A DNA stretch of 64,000 bases from JALYXV01 sp963733505 (GCA_963733505.1 CAVTDW010000026.1:124001-188000); one strand, 5' to 3'. Shown: positions 1 to 11,261, counted from the first letter of the stretch. Notes: generated by a model not told the origin, from the sequence alone. Numbers and translations: made by a program.

Positions 1-959
<959 letters not shown>

Positions 960-971
960 TGTCCGACCAGT

Positions 972-3069
972 CTACGACCGAACAGGTGTTCGGCGGGCGG
1001 ACCTTGAGGCCCCCGTCGCGGCCCCCGCGGCACCGGGAGGCATTTTCCCCGTCCCCGCTTCGGACAGTTCGGCTTTCAGGTCCGAAATCTCGTCGCGTAG
1101 CCGGGCCGCGTACTCGAAGCGCAGCTCGGTGGCAGCCTGGTGCATCTCTTCCTCAAGGGTCAGGATCAGACCGGGCCAGCTCATCGCGGGGCAGCTCGGC
1201 GTAGTCGCTGGCCATGCGGTCGCGCCGGCGGCTGCGGCGGTCCCGACCGGGGACGGGCGCCGACTCGTCGTCGGGGCGGAGCATCGAGAGGATGTCGGTG
1301 ACGGCCTTGCGGATCGTCTGGGGGTCGATCCCGTGCTCGAGGTTGTACGCCTGCTGCACGACCCGCCGCCGCTGGGTCTCGGAGATGGCCCGTTGCATCG
1401 AGTCGGTCACCCGGTCGGCGTACATGATCACCTGGCCGTCGACGTTGCGCGCCGCCCGGCCCATGGTCTGGATCAGGGAGGTCCCGCTGCGCAGGAACCC
1501 CTCCTTGTCGGCGTCGAGAATCGCGACCAGGGAGACCTCGGGAAGGTCCAGGCCTTCCCGCAGCAGGTTGATGCCTACCAGGACGTCGAACTCACCCAGC
1601 CGGAGGTCCCGGATGATCTCGATGCGTTGGATGGTGTCGACATTGGAGTGGAGGTAGCGCACCCGCAGGCCCATCTCCAGCAGGTAGTCGGTGAGGTCCT
1701 CGGCCATCTTCTTGGTCAGCGTCGTGACCAGCACCCGGGCGCCGGATTCGACCCGCTGGCCGATCTGCTCGATGAGGTCGTCGATCTGGCCCCGGGTCGG
1801 TTTGACGATGACCTCGGGGTCGACCAGGCCCGTGGGGCGCACGATCTGCTCGACCACCTGCGACGACTGCTCGATCTCGTAGGGCGAGGGCGTGGCCGAC
1901 AGGAACACGCACTGGTTGACCCGCTCGTAGAACTCGTCGAAGCGCAGGGGACGGTTGTCGGCCGCCGAGGGCAGGCGGAAGCCGTGCTCGATCAGCGTCT
2001 CCTTGCGGGAGTGGTCGCCTTCGTACTGGCCGTGCAGCTGGGGCACGGTGACGTGGGACTCGTCCACGACCAGGAGCCAGTCGGGGGGGAAGAAGTCGAG
2101 CAGGGTGTGCGGTGGGGTCCCGGTCACTCGTCCGTCGATGTGGACGCTGTAGTTTTCGATCCCCGAACAGGATCCGATCTCGGCCAGCATCTCCAGGTCG
2201 TATGACGTGCGCATCCGCAGTCGCTGGGCTTCGAGCAGCTTGCCGCGGGCCTCGAACCAGGCCAGTCGCTCCCGGAGTTCTTCCTCGATTCGGACGATGG
2301 CCCGCTTCATCCGCTCGTCGCCCGCCACGTAGTGGGTGGCGGGGAAAATCACGAGCTCCTCCAGGTCGCCCAACTGCTCGCCGGTGAGGGGGTCGATCGA
2401 CACGATCCGCTCGATCTCGTCGCCAAACAGCTCGATGCGGACCAGGTGCTCCTCGTACGCCGGGTGCACCTCGATGGTGTCGCCCCGTACCCGGAACTTG
2501 CCCCGGACCAGGTTCATGTCGTTGCGCTCGTACTGCATGTCGACCAGCCGGCGAAGGATGGCCCGCTGGTCGTGCTCGGCACCCCGCTGGACGTGCAGGA
2601 TGCGGTTGGCGTACTCCTCGGGTGACCCCAGGCCGTAGATGCAGGAGACCGACGCCACCACGATGACGTCGCGGCGGGTCAGCAGCGCCGAGGTGGCGGA
2701 GTGGCGGAGCCGGTCGATCTCGTCGTTGATCGAGCTGTCCTTCTCGATGTAGGTGTCGCTCGACGGGAGATACGCCTCGGGCTGGTAGTAGTCGTAGTAG
2801 GAGACGAAGTACTCGACCCGGTTGTTGGGAAAGAACTCCTTCATCTCGTTGGCCAGCTGGGCCGCCAGCGACTTGTTGGGGGCGATGATCAAGGTGGGCC
2901 GCTGAACCGCCTGGATGGTCCACGCCATGGTGGCCGACTTCCCACTCCCGGTGATGCCGAGGAGCGTCTGGAACCGGTCGCCGCGCTCGATGCCTTCGGC
3001 CAGGAGTCGGATCGCGGTCGGCTGGTCACCGGCCGGTTCGAAGTCGGAGACAACCTGGAACGAAGGCAT
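972..3069 (-). CDS. uvrB: UvrB excinuclease helicase subunit, interrupted by one frameshift before the UVR domain
   Basis: DNA-loading and damage-verification subunit of UvrABC. The main frame (3069-1153) holds Walker A GITGSGKSAT, the beta-hairpin YYDYYQPEAY, and helicase motifs DESHV and GRAARN. It stops right after the linker. The C-terminal UVR domain that contacts UvrC (LEEEMHQAATELRFEYAARL) is in another frame, 1184-972. Removing one T near 1168 joins the two into 698 residues, the usual UvrB length. The start ATG 3069 lies 6 nt after TACCAT, with no ribosome-binding site, suggesting a leaderless mRNA. A sequencing insertion is more likely than real loss of the UVR domain. Confidence 0.95.
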
Positions 3070-3075
3070 GTCCCG

Positions 3076-3081
3076 ATGGTA
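3076..3081 (-). promoter_or_regulatory. -10 box TACCAT of uvrB (leaderless)
   Basis: TACCAT on the minus strand, 6 nt before the uvrB ATG. It matches the actinobacterial TANNNT pattern; no Shine-Dalgarno sequence is present. Confidence 0.6.
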
Positions 3082-3172
3082 CCGGCGGGGTGTGACGATT
3101 TCGGCGGGTGCTCGCCCGCCCGATCCGGCCGAGGCGGTGATAAATCGGCGCTCACTTCGGTCCTGTCGGCCG

Positions 3173-3178
3173 TAGCGT
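3173..3178 (+). promoter_or_regulatory. -10 box TAGCGT of the DrrA-like gene
   Basis: TAGCGT sits 7 nt before ATG 3186, and no ribosome-binding site is visible, consistent with leaderless transcription. Confidence 0.6.
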
Positions 3179-3185
3179 TGCCCGA

Positions 3186-4214
3186 ATGCGTACCCGTTCC
3201 GGCGGCGACCTGGTAGGCCCTGAGGAGCCAGGCGGCGTCGTCGTCGAACACCTGGTCAAGCGGTACAAGAAGAACCCCATACCCGCCGTGGACGATGTCT
3301 CGTTCACCGTGGGGCGAGGTGAGATCTTCGGGCTGTTGGGCCCCAACGGCGCAGGAAAGACGACCACCATCGGCGTGTTGACGACACGGGTCCGCCCCAA
3401 CGGCGGCACGGCATTCGTCGGCGGTGTCGACGTGATCAACAACCCGGTCGCGGCCAAGTCCCGCCTGGCGGTCGTACCCCAGCGCAACAACCTCGACCGC
3501 GGCCTGACCATTCGCCAGAACCTCCTCTTCCACGCGGCCTACCACGGCATTTCCAAGCAGGAGCGTGAAGACCGGGCGACCGTGCTGCTCGAGCAATTCG
3601 GCCTGGCGGACCGCCAGAGCGACAAGGTCGACATGTTCTCGGGCGGCCAGATGCAGCGGGTCATGATCGCTCGCGCCTTGATGCACGCACCCGACGTGCT
3701 GTTCTTGGACGAACCAACGACCGGCCTGGACCCGGCGGCTCGGCTGTTCGTGTGGGATCGGATCCGCGAACTCCGCCGCGCCGGAGTGACTGTCGTCATC
3801 ACCACCCATGACATGGACGAGGCGGCGGAGCTGGCCGACCGAGTAGCCATCATGGACCACGGCCACCTGCTGGCCCTCGACACGCCCGAGGCCCTCACGA
3901 GGGAACTCCCCGGCAGTGAGAGCCTCGACGTCACGATTGCCCTGCCCCCGACAAGAACCGCCGAGGCGATTGTCGGAGAGCTCAACGACCTCGATGGCAT
4001 CGAGCGGGTGGAAGTCGTGGCGACCTCGGCCACCGGCACTGCGGGCCGCAGCGATCTTCGGATGCGGCTGTACCTCTCGAAGGACGCAGTACCGATGGTC
4101 GCGACGCTGGACCAGTTCCTGGCCGAGCGAGGCGCGGGGCTGGTCGATTTCCGCCTGAGCCATCACAGCCTGGAGGACGTGTTCCTCCATCTGACCGGGC
4201 GGTTGCTTCGATGA
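3186..4214 (+). CDS. ABC exporter ATP-binding protein, DrrA family
   Basis: ATPase of an ABC-2 type exporter of the daunorubicin-resistance (DrrA) family, 342 residues. Visible motifs are Walker A GPNGAGKTTT near residue 54, the signature FSGGQMQRV, Walker B VLFLDEPTTGLD, and the switch histidine in ITTHDMDEA. The roughly 110-residue C-terminal extension is typical of DrrA proteins. It overlaps the permease gene by ATGA (4211-4214), so the two are translationally coupled. The cargo cannot be told from sequence; homologues move antibiotics, lipids or other hydrophobic compounds. Leaderless start (see box at 3173). Confidence 0.92.
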   Translation: MRTRSGGDLVGPEEPGGVVVEHLVKRYKKNPIPAVDDVSFTVGRGEIFGLLGPNGAGKTTTIGVLTTRVRPNGGTAFVGGVDVINNPVAAKSRLAVVPQRNNLDRGLTIRQNLLFHAAYHGISKQEREDRATVLLEQFGLADRQSDKVDMFSGGQMQRVMIARALMHAPDVLFLDEPTTGLDPAARLFVWDRIRELRRAGVTVVITTHDMDEAAELADRVAIMDHGHLLALDTPEALTRELPGSESLDVTIALPPTRTAEAIVGELNDLDGIERVEVVATSATGTAGRSDLRMRLYLSKDAVPMVATLDQFLAERGAGLVDFRLSHHSLEDVFLHLTGRLLR

Positions 4215-5002
4215 CGGCCAGCGTCGCCGCCGTCAGTCCCCGGCGGGCGTTCTTGGCCGTCCTCGGACGGGACATGTTCGTGACCTGGCATGAGGCGCCG
4301 ATCTTCCTGGCCCAGGTGATTCTGCAGCCTTTGTTCCTGCTGTTCGTCTTCGGACGGATCCTCTCGGACCTGGGCTACACCAAGGGCGGCTATGCCCAGC
4401 TGCTGTTCCCCGGCATCGTCGCGTTGACAGCCACCCTGACGGCCCTGCAGAGCACCGCGTTTCCTCTGGCCATCGAGTTCTCCTACACCAAGGAGATCGA
4501 GGACCGCCTGCTGGCCCCTGTCCCCGTCGCCTGGGTGGCCGTCGAGAAGGTGATCTACGCCACCCTGCGCGCCCTCACTGCGGCGGCAGTCATGTTCCCC
4601 GTCGGCGTCTTCGTGCTGGGTTCGATTCCATGGCGCTCGTCGGGTGCCCCCTTGGTGGTCCTGACCTTGGTCCTCGGAGCCCTGAACGGCGGCGCCCTCG
4701 GCCTGACGCTCGGCACGTTGGTCCCGCCCAACCGGATCAACATCCTCTTTGCCCTGGTGCTCACGCCGCTCCTCTTCACCGGCTGCAGCCAGTACCCCTG
4801 GCCGTCGCTTTCGCGACTGGCCTGGTTCCAGTGGCTCACCACCCTCAATCCGCTGACCTATGTCAGTGAAGGGATGCGAGCCGCGCTGGTACCCACGACG
4901 CCCCACATGGCGCCTTGGATCTGCGTGACCATGTCAGTCTTCTTCCTGGCCGTCTTCACGACCATCGGCATCAAAGGTTTCCTGAGACGAGCCATCGACT
5001 GA
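4211..5002 (+). CDS. ABC-2 type exporter permease, DrrB-like
   Basis: Membrane partner of the preceding ATPase, 263 residues with about six hydrophobic segments. It carries the ABC-2 hallmarks of an N-terminal amphipathic stretch, an EIEDRLLAPVPV segment after TM2, and a late NPLTYVSEGMRAAL loop before the last helix. It starts inside the ATPase stop codon (ATGA). Its 3' end overlaps the convergent coaE 3' end by about 70 bp once the coaE frameshift is corrected. Substrate unknown. Confidence 0.9.
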   Translation: MTASVAAVSPRRAFLAVLGRDMFVTWHEAPIFLAQVILQPLFLLFVFGRILSDLGYTKGGYAQLLFPGIVALTATLTALQSTAFPLAIEFSYTKEIEDRLLAPVPVAWVAVEKVIYATLRALTAAAVMFPVGVFVLGSIPWRSSGAPLVVLTLVLGALNGGALGLTLGTLVPPNRINILFALVLTPLLFTGCSQYPWPSLSRLAWFQWLTTLNPLTYVSEGMRAALVPTTPHMAPWICVTMSVFFLAVFTTIGIKGFLRRAID

Positions 5003-5706
5003 CCGGCGCGAATCGTCCGGCTCGGAACCGGCGAGGCCACCTAGCCAGGACCACAGGTGCTCCACCGACGCCGCCAGCTGCGCCCGGGACCCGCCGTTGT
5101 CCACCACGAAGTCCGCCCACCGGCGCCGATCCTCGCGGCTGGCCTGGGCGCGGACGCGGGCTTCGGCGTCGGCTTCGGTGAGACCCCGTTGTCGCACCAG
5201 CCGGCGAATGGCGACTTCCACCGGGGCGTCCACCACGACCACGCCCGCCAGTCCATAGTTCCCCCGGGTGGCCTCGGTGAGCAACGGTATGTCGAGTACC
5301 ACCGGCGCCCCGCCCACCCCGCCGACGCCGTCGGCCCCGGCCCCGGCCACCCGCCGACGCCGTCGGCCCCGCCCACCCCGGTCGCCCCGCCCGGTGCCCG
5401 CAGGTCGGCCAGCCGGCGCAGCATCGCCGCGCCGATGGCGGGGTGGGTGAGGGCGTTGAGCGCGGCCAACTCGGCCGGGTCGGAGAACACCCGGGCCGCG
5501 ATGGCGGCCCGGTCAAGGGTCCCGTCGGCGCCCACGACACCCGGCCCGAAATGGTCGACCATCGCCTGGTAGGCCGCCCCGCCCGGTGCCGTGACCTCCC
5601 GAGCGATCTGGTCGGCGTCGATCACGATCGCGCCCCGCCGGGCCAGCATGGCGGCCACGGTCGACTTCCCCGACCCGATGCCCCCGGTGAGGCCCACCAC
5701 GACCAC
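4934..5706 (-). CDS. coaE: Dephospho-CoA kinase, interrupted by a one-base deletion in a GC repeat
   Basis: Last step of coenzyme A synthesis: phosphorylates dephospho-CoA with ATP. The N-terminal frame shows the P-loop GLTGGIGSGKST and IDADQIAREV. The C-terminal half continues in another frame (from about 5350) with VVLDIPLLTE, RLVRQRGLTEADA and QASREDRRRWADFVVDN. The switch falls in a Gly/Ala/Val-coding repeat: one copy reads CCC at 5350-5352 where its sister copy has CCCC, so restoring one base gives a continuous 257-residue protein. The start GTG 5706 is chosen because it lies 6 nt after TACCGT. The low-complexity insert (about 20 residues) and C-terminal tail make it longer than the usual 200 residues. 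Confidence 0.92.
5320..5400. repeat. GC-rich imperfect tandem repeat inside coaE
   Basis: Two copies of CCGACGCCGTCGGCCCCG (5322 and 5353 regions) and flanking CCCCG runs encode a Gly/Val/Ala-rich insert in CoaE. The homopolymer difference between copies accounts for the coaE frameshift. Confidence 0.7.
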
Positions 5707-5712
5707 CGCGGC

Positions 5713-5718
5713 ACGGTA
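5713..5718 (-). promoter_or_regulatory. -10 box TACCGT of coaE (leaderless)
   Basis: TACCGT, 6 nt upstream of GTG 5706. It decides the coaE start over in-frame codons further upstream. Confidence 0.6.
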
Positions 5719-5901
5719 GCAAGCGGGCGGCATCAAGAGGAGCGGTGGCGACGACGGCCCCGACAGGCGCAACCGGGACAGTGACTAGGTGGAAAATGGC
5801 CCGATCGAGGCATTGTCAGGTAGCCCGGACCGTGGCACCGTTGGTCGCGAATGCCTTACCTCGAGCCACTCCGCCACGACCGCCGTCAGGAGAACGACGA
5901 C

Positions 5902-6114
5902 ATGCAGGATCTGTTACGCACCTCTGACGTGGCGGCGCTGTTCCAGGTATCCACCCGCACCGTGTCCGAGTGGGCTCGGCGGGGCCGAGTGCCTTGCATG
6001 CGCACCCCGGGCGGCCAATGGCGCTACCCGGCCGAACCCATACGGCGACTGGTCAATCGGGTCGAGCACGCTCCCTGGGAGGAGCTGGCTCCCAGGGACG
6101 GCCGAACGGCCTAA
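5902..6114 (+). CDS. BldC-like small MerR-type DNA-binding protein
   Basis: A 70-residue protein consisting almost only of a MerR/BldC helix-turn-helix: LLRTSDVAALFQVSTRTVSEWARR followed by the wing segment TPGGQWRYP. Length and layout match BldC of Streptomyces, a developmental regulator that binds direct repeats cooperatively. The start ATG 5902 is supported by AGGAG 9 nt upstream; the reading frame is open further upstream but lacks such a site. It is convergent with rpsA, and the two stop codons nearly coincide. Target genes are unknown. Confidence 0.85.
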   Translation: MQDLLRTSDVAALFQVSTRTVSEWARRGRVPCMRTPGGQWRYPAEPIRRLVNRVEHAPWEELAPRDGRTA

Positions 6115-7699
6115 GCCTCGGGCGCCGCGTCGGCGACGCCACCGGCCCCGTCGGCAACCGGATTGGTAGCGCCAGCAGCGCCACCCGCCCCAGCGTCACC
6201 GGCACCAGCGCCACCGGCGCCAGCGTCTCCACCGGCCGCAGCAGATCCACCGGCTCCAGCGCCACCGTCGACACCGCCACCAGCGCCTCACCGCCACCAT
6301 CGGCGCCAGCGCCATCAGCGCCACCAGCCTCGACACCGCCACCAGCCTCGGGGGCGAGCGCCGCTCCGCCGGTCTCCTCGAGGTACTCCGCCCAGGCCGC
6401 CTGGGCCTCGGACTCGGGAACGAACTCGGTGTCGTAGGCGGCGCCGATGTAGTTGCCCTGGTCGTCGTAGGCGTGCTCGCCGAAGTGCTCGCGGTACTCG
6501 GCGGCCACTTCGCCGCCCTCCGCCGCCTGCTTGATCGACAAACTGATCCGGCGCCGCTGCAGGTCGATGTCGATGATCTTGACCCACAGCTCCTCGCCCG
6601 GGGTAACGACCTGCTCGGGCAGCTCGACATGGTGGATCGCCATCTCGGAGATGTGAACCAGGCCCTCGATGCCCTCGCCGACCTGCACGAACGCACCGAA
6701 GGGCACCAGCTTGGTGACCCGGCCGTAGACCAGCTCGCCCACCCGGTGGGCATTGGCGAACTCCTGCCAGGGATCCTGCTGGGTCGCCTTGAGCGACAGG
6801 CTGATCCGTTCGCGGTCCAGGTCGACGTCGAGCACCCGCACCTCGACCTCGTCGCCCACGGTGACGACCGACGACGGATGGTCGACATGCTTCCACGACA
6901 GCTCCGACACGTGGATGAGCCCGTCCATGCCGCCCAGGTCGACGAAGGCGCCGAAGTTGACCACCGACGACACGACGCCGCGGCGGACCTCGCCCGGCTT
7001 CAGGTTGGCCAGGAACTCGTCGCGCTGCTCCTTCTGCGTCTCCTCCAACCACGCCCGCCGCGACAGCACCACGTTGTTGCGGTGCTTGTCGAGCTCGATG
7101 ATCTTGGCGTCGAGCACCCGACCCACGTACGGCTGCAGATCCCGCACCCGGCGCAACTCGACGAGCGAGGCGGGCAGGAAGCCCCGCAGCCCGATGTCGA
7201 TGATGAGGCCACCCTTGACGACCTCGATGACCGGTCCCGACACCACGCCGTCGCGGGCCTTGACCGTCTCGATGGTCCCCCACGCCCGCTCGTACTGGGC
7301 GCGCTTCTTGGACAGGATCAGCCGGCCTTCCTTGTCCTCCTTCTGGAGGACGAGGGCCTCGATCTCTTCGCCCAGCGACACGACCTCATGGGGATCGACG
7401 TCATGGCGGATCGACAGCTCTCGGGCGGGAATGACCCCCTCAGACTTGAAACCGATGTCGAGCAGGACCTCGTCCTTGTCGACCTTGACAACCGTGCCCT
7501 TGACGATGTCGCCGTCGTCGAACTCGACGATCGTGCCCGAGATGGCGTCCTCGAGCGACAGGTCGCCCAGGTCGTCCATCGTGATCTGCCGAGGGGTGTA
7601 CACCCCGGCTTCGTCAAAGGTCCCCATCCCGTTGCTGGGTGCCGGGCCCGGAGGGACGGCGGAGGCGGTTGCAGTAACAGTTGCGGTCTCGTCCGACAT
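6111..7699 (-). CDS. rpsA: 30S ribosomal protein S1, frame shifts in the Gly/Ala tail
   Basis: mRNA-binding ribosomal protein with four S1 (OB-fold) repeats, seen at GTVVKVDKDEVLLDIGF, GLIIDIGLRGFLPASL, VNFGAFVDLGGMDGLIHVS and VPFGAFVQVGEGIEGLVHIS. The tail after the fourth repeat turns Gly/Ala/Asp-rich, as in other actinobacteria. The uninterrupted frame then runs to 6053, antisense to the BldC-like gene, with an atypical Leu/Pro/Arg-rich end. One missing base near 6287 would instead give a smooth Gly/Ala/Asp tail ending ADAAPEA with stop TAG at 6111. The start at 7699 (MSDET) has GAAGAAGG upstream. The frameshift here is less certain than in the other genes because the tail is poorly conserved. 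Confidence 0.93.
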
Positions 7700-7823
7700 G
7701 AATTTTGTGGCCTTCTTCAGCTCTTCAGCTACGCGCATGAGAGAGGCGACGTGTTTCGCCCGCACAGATGGTACTACCCGCGCCCGCCGATCCGGATCGG
7801 CTCAGGACGGGCTCAGGACTGGC

Positions 7824-10542
7824 TCAGGACTTGGCCCCCGCCCAGGTGTCGCCCCACGACACGTGGACCTCCAGCGGCACGGACAGCGCCGCGGCGCCGG
7901 TCATGGCTTCGACGACCAGGGCCGCTGCGGCCTGCTCCTCGTCGGGTGGCACTTCGAGGATCACCTCGTCGTGCACCTGCAGGACCAGCCGGCTGGCCAT
8001 GGCCGAGCCGTCGAGGCGCCGGTCGATTCGCACCAGCGCCGCCTTGAAGATGTCGGCCGCCAAACCTTGGATCCCGGCGTTCATGGCCTGGCGCTCCCCG
8101 GCTTGGCGGATCCGGTAGTTGCCCGCCTGCAGTTCGGGTATCAGCCGGCGTCGCCCGAACAACGTCTCGGTGTACCCCCGGCTGCGGGCCTCGGCGACCA
8201 CCCGATCCATGTACGCCTTCACGTTGGGGAACGCTTCGAAGTAGGCGTGCAAGATCTGGGCCGCCTCGTCGACAGGAATGGCCAAGCGCTGTGCCAGGCC
8301 GTAGGACTCCATCCCGTACGCCAGCCCGTAGGAAACCATCTTGGCCTTCGAGCGCTGGGCCAAGGTCACCTCGTCCCCGGCGACGCCGAACACCCGCGCC
8401 GCGGTCACGTTGTGGATGTCGATCCCGGTCCGGAACGCCTCGACCAGGCCTGGGTCCTCGGCCAAGTGGGCGATGACCCGCAGTTCGATCTGGTTGTAGT
8501 CGGCGACCAGGAAACGGCAACCCGCGGCCGGGATGAACGCCCGCCGGAACTCCCGGCCCTCGTCGCTGCGGATGGGGATGTTGTGCAGGTTGGGCTGGTC
8601 CGACGACAGCCGCCCGGTGCGGGCCACGGTCTGGTTGAACGTGGCGTGGATCCGCCCGTCGCCCGCCACCTCGGCCAAGAGGGCGTCGCCGTAGGTGGAC
8701 CGCAGCTTCTCCACTTCCCGGTAGCGCAGCAACGCCTCGATGATCGGGTGCTGGCCCCGGAGCTTCTCCAGCGACTGGGCATCGGTCGAGAACCCGGTCT
8801 TGGTCCGCTTGTTGGGCGCCAGGGCGAGCTTGACGAACAGGATCTCCCGGAGCTGCTTGGTCGAGTTGACGACGAACGGCTCCCCCGCCAGCTCCTGGAT
8901 CTCCAGTTCCAGCGCCCGGGCCTCCTCGGTGAGGCGCTTGGCCAGGGTCCGCAGGTAGTCCTCGTCGACGCCGACTCCCGCCTCCTCCATGCGGGCCAGC
9001 ACCCGCACGAGGGGCCGCTCGATCTCGTCGTACAGCGGCGACAGGCCCCGAGCCGAAAGGGCGGCGCCCAGCGGCTCGACCAACAGGGCGATGGCCCCGG
9101 CCCGCCGCGCCGCCTCGACGAACGGCTCGACGCCGCCCCCGCCCAGGTCGAGCTGGCCCTCGGGCGGGGCATCAGGGGCCCGCAGGTCGACGCCGCCGTA
9201 GCGGGCCGAAAGATCCTCGAGCAGGTACTGGTCGCCGGCCGGATCCACCAGGTACGCCCCGATGGCGGTGTCGAGTTCGAGCTGGGAAAAATCCACGCCG
9301 ATCGTCGACAGGCCCCGCATGATGGCTTTGGCATCGTGCGCGCTGACCGGTGCCCCGTCCGGCCCGAGCAGCCGGGACAGGGCGGCTCGCACCTCGTGGT
9401 CAGCCAGCAACGAAGCGCCGATCCACACCACCGGCACCGGAGCCCCGTCGGAGCGCGAGGCGGCCACAGGGAGCTCCACGAAGGCCAGGCCCTCGATGGC
9501 GGAGCGGCCGGGTCGGCCCTCCCAAGCGACCTCCATCGCCAGGGGCGCCGCCGTGGCCCTCCAGGCATTGACGAGCTCGACTGCCGCCTCGGTCGCCGGA
9601 ACCTGCTCCACGTCGACCTCGAAGGGGGCACCGGCGCTCGACTGGGTCTCGGCCGCCCCTTTTCCCCCACCCTCGGTCACCTCGAGCAGACGGTCCCAGA
9701 GGGTCCGGAACTCGAGGAAGTTGAAGAGCTGGCGGACTTCCTCGAAATCCCACTCGGCAATGACCAGGTCGTCGATATCGACGTCGATCGGCACGTCGCG
9801 GATGAGCGGCGTGGCCTGGGCGTTGCGCCGGACCATGGGCTCGGCCGCGGCCATGTTCTGGCGGAGCTTCGGGGTCAGTTCGTCGAGATGGGCGAAGACG
9901 CCGTCGAGGTCGCCGTAGGTGTTGATCAGCTTGGCGGCGGTCTTCTCGCCCACGCCCGGGACCCCGGCCAAGTTGTCGGAGGGGTCGCCCCGGAGGGCGG
10001 CGTATTCGGGGTACTGGGCCGGGGTGACGCCGGTCCGGTCGTGGATGCCCGCCTCGTCGTACAGCACGTAGTCGCTGACGCCCCGCCGGTTGTAGAGCAC
10101 CTTGACGTGGGGGTCCTCGACCAGCTGGTAGGTGTCCCGGTCGCCGGTGACGACCATCACGTCGAGGCCCGCGGTCGCGTGCCTGGGTGGCCAAGGTGGC
10201 GATGATGTCGTCGGCCTCGAAGCCGGCCAGCTCCACGGTAGGAATGTGCAAGGTCTTGACGAGCTGGCGGACCAGGCCCATCTGCTGGCGCAGGATGTCG
10301 GGGGCCTCGGCCCGGCCGGCCTTGTAATCCGAGATCATCTCGTGGCGGAACGTCGGTTCCGGCCGGTCGAACGCCACCGCGATGTGGTCGGGACGGTGGT
10401 CCTTGAGCAGGTTGATGAGCATCGACGTGAAGCCGTACACCGCGTTGGTCACCTGCCCCGACGCCGTCGCCATGTCGGTCGGCAGGGCGAAGAACGCCCG
10501 GTAGGCCACCGAGTTGCCATCGAGCAGCAGGAACAAGGACAT
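7824..10542 (-). CDS. polA: DNA polymerase I, interrupted by one frameshift in the 5'-nuclease domain
   Basis: Gap-filling polymerase for repair and Okazaki fragment maturation. Domains in order: 5'-3' nuclease (LLLDGNSVAYRAFFALP; GFEADDIIATLATQA), a degenerate proofreading domain, and the polymerase domain with motif A DYNQIELRVIAHLAED, motif B KAKMVSYGLAYGME and motif C VLQVHDEVILE. The N-terminal frame is lost after DRG; the next frame continues LDVMVVTGDRDTYQLV. Removing one C near 10180 joins them into 905 residues, the family length. The acidic residues of exonuclease motif I are absent (LAMEVAWEG), so proofreading is probably lost, as in Mycobacterium. ATG 10542 has GAGGG immediately upstream. 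Confidence 0.95.
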
Positions 10543-10549
10543 CCCTCGA

Positions 10550-10555
10550 TACGAT
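10550..10555 (+). promoter_or_regulatory. -10 box TACGAT of the DtxR-like gene (leaderless)
   Basis: TACGAT, 6 nt before GTG 10562, in the 19-bp gap between the divergent polA and DtxR-like starts. Confidence 0.6.
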
Positions 10556-10561
10556 AACGGC

Positions 10562-11225
10562 GTGCCTGTCGGCTACCACCCCCCACTCGAGGAGTACCTG
10601 GAGGCCATCCACGAGTTGGAGGAGGAAGGCACCCAGGTCATCCAGGCCCGCCTGGCCGAGCGGGTCGGCCATTCGGCGCCGGCGGTGTCGGAGACCATCC
10701 GCCGGCTGAAGGCGGACGGGCTACGTCACCGTCGAGGACCGGGCGGTGCACCTGACGGGCAAGGGGCGGGCCCGGGCGGAGAGCGTGGTGCGCAAACACC
10801 GCTTGGCCGAGTTGCTGCTCACCGAGGTCATCGGGCTGCCGTGGCACAAGGCGCACCTCGAGGCGTGCCGGTGGGAGCACGTGATTTCCGACGAGGTGGA
10901 AGATCGGCTCGTCGTGTTGCTGGGGCACCCGACGACCTGTCCGCACGGCAATCCCATTCCCGGCAGCGGGGCGTCGGTCGTGAAGGATTTGGTGGCGCTG
11001 AGCTCGGTGCAGGGCGGTGAACAGGTGCGCCTGCAGCGCGTCACCGAGCAGGTCGAGATTGACTTGGACGCGCTGGCGTACCTGTCGGAGGCCGGTTTCA
11101 TCCCGGGAGCCGACGCCACCGTGACCTCTCGGGCGCCCGACGGGACACTGACCCTGTCACTGGGCGAGCACAGCTTCGCCCTCGGGCTGGCGCTGACGCA
11201 GCAGTTGTACGTGACCGCCCGCTAG
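10562..11225 (+). CDS. DtxR/MntR-family metal-dependent repressor, interrupted by one frameshift
   Basis: Metal-sensing repressor of iron or manganese homeostasis genes. The first frame shows the winged-helix domain (LEEYLEAIHELEEE; ARLAERVGHSAPAVSETIRR). After KADG the sequence moves to the next frame, which continues with YVTVEDRAVHLTGKGR, the dimerisation and metal-binding helices (HKAHLEACRWEHVISDEVE; GHPTTCPHGNPIP with the Cys and His ligands), and a C-terminal FeoA/SH3-like domain. Removing one G near 10721 yields 220 residues, the family length. GTG 10562 is chosen because of the TACGAT box 6 nt upstream. Metal specificity cannot be decided by eye. Confidence 0.88.
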
Positions 11226-11261
11226 CGCCGGTCGGCGTGACCAGGCCGCCGGGCTCGGCCC

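Noticed and set aside
6753..10205. A 1150-codon plus-strand open frame opposite rpsA and polA
   Set aside because: Antisense shadow caused by high GC; composition is Ser/Arg-rich and conserved polymerase motifs are on the other strand.
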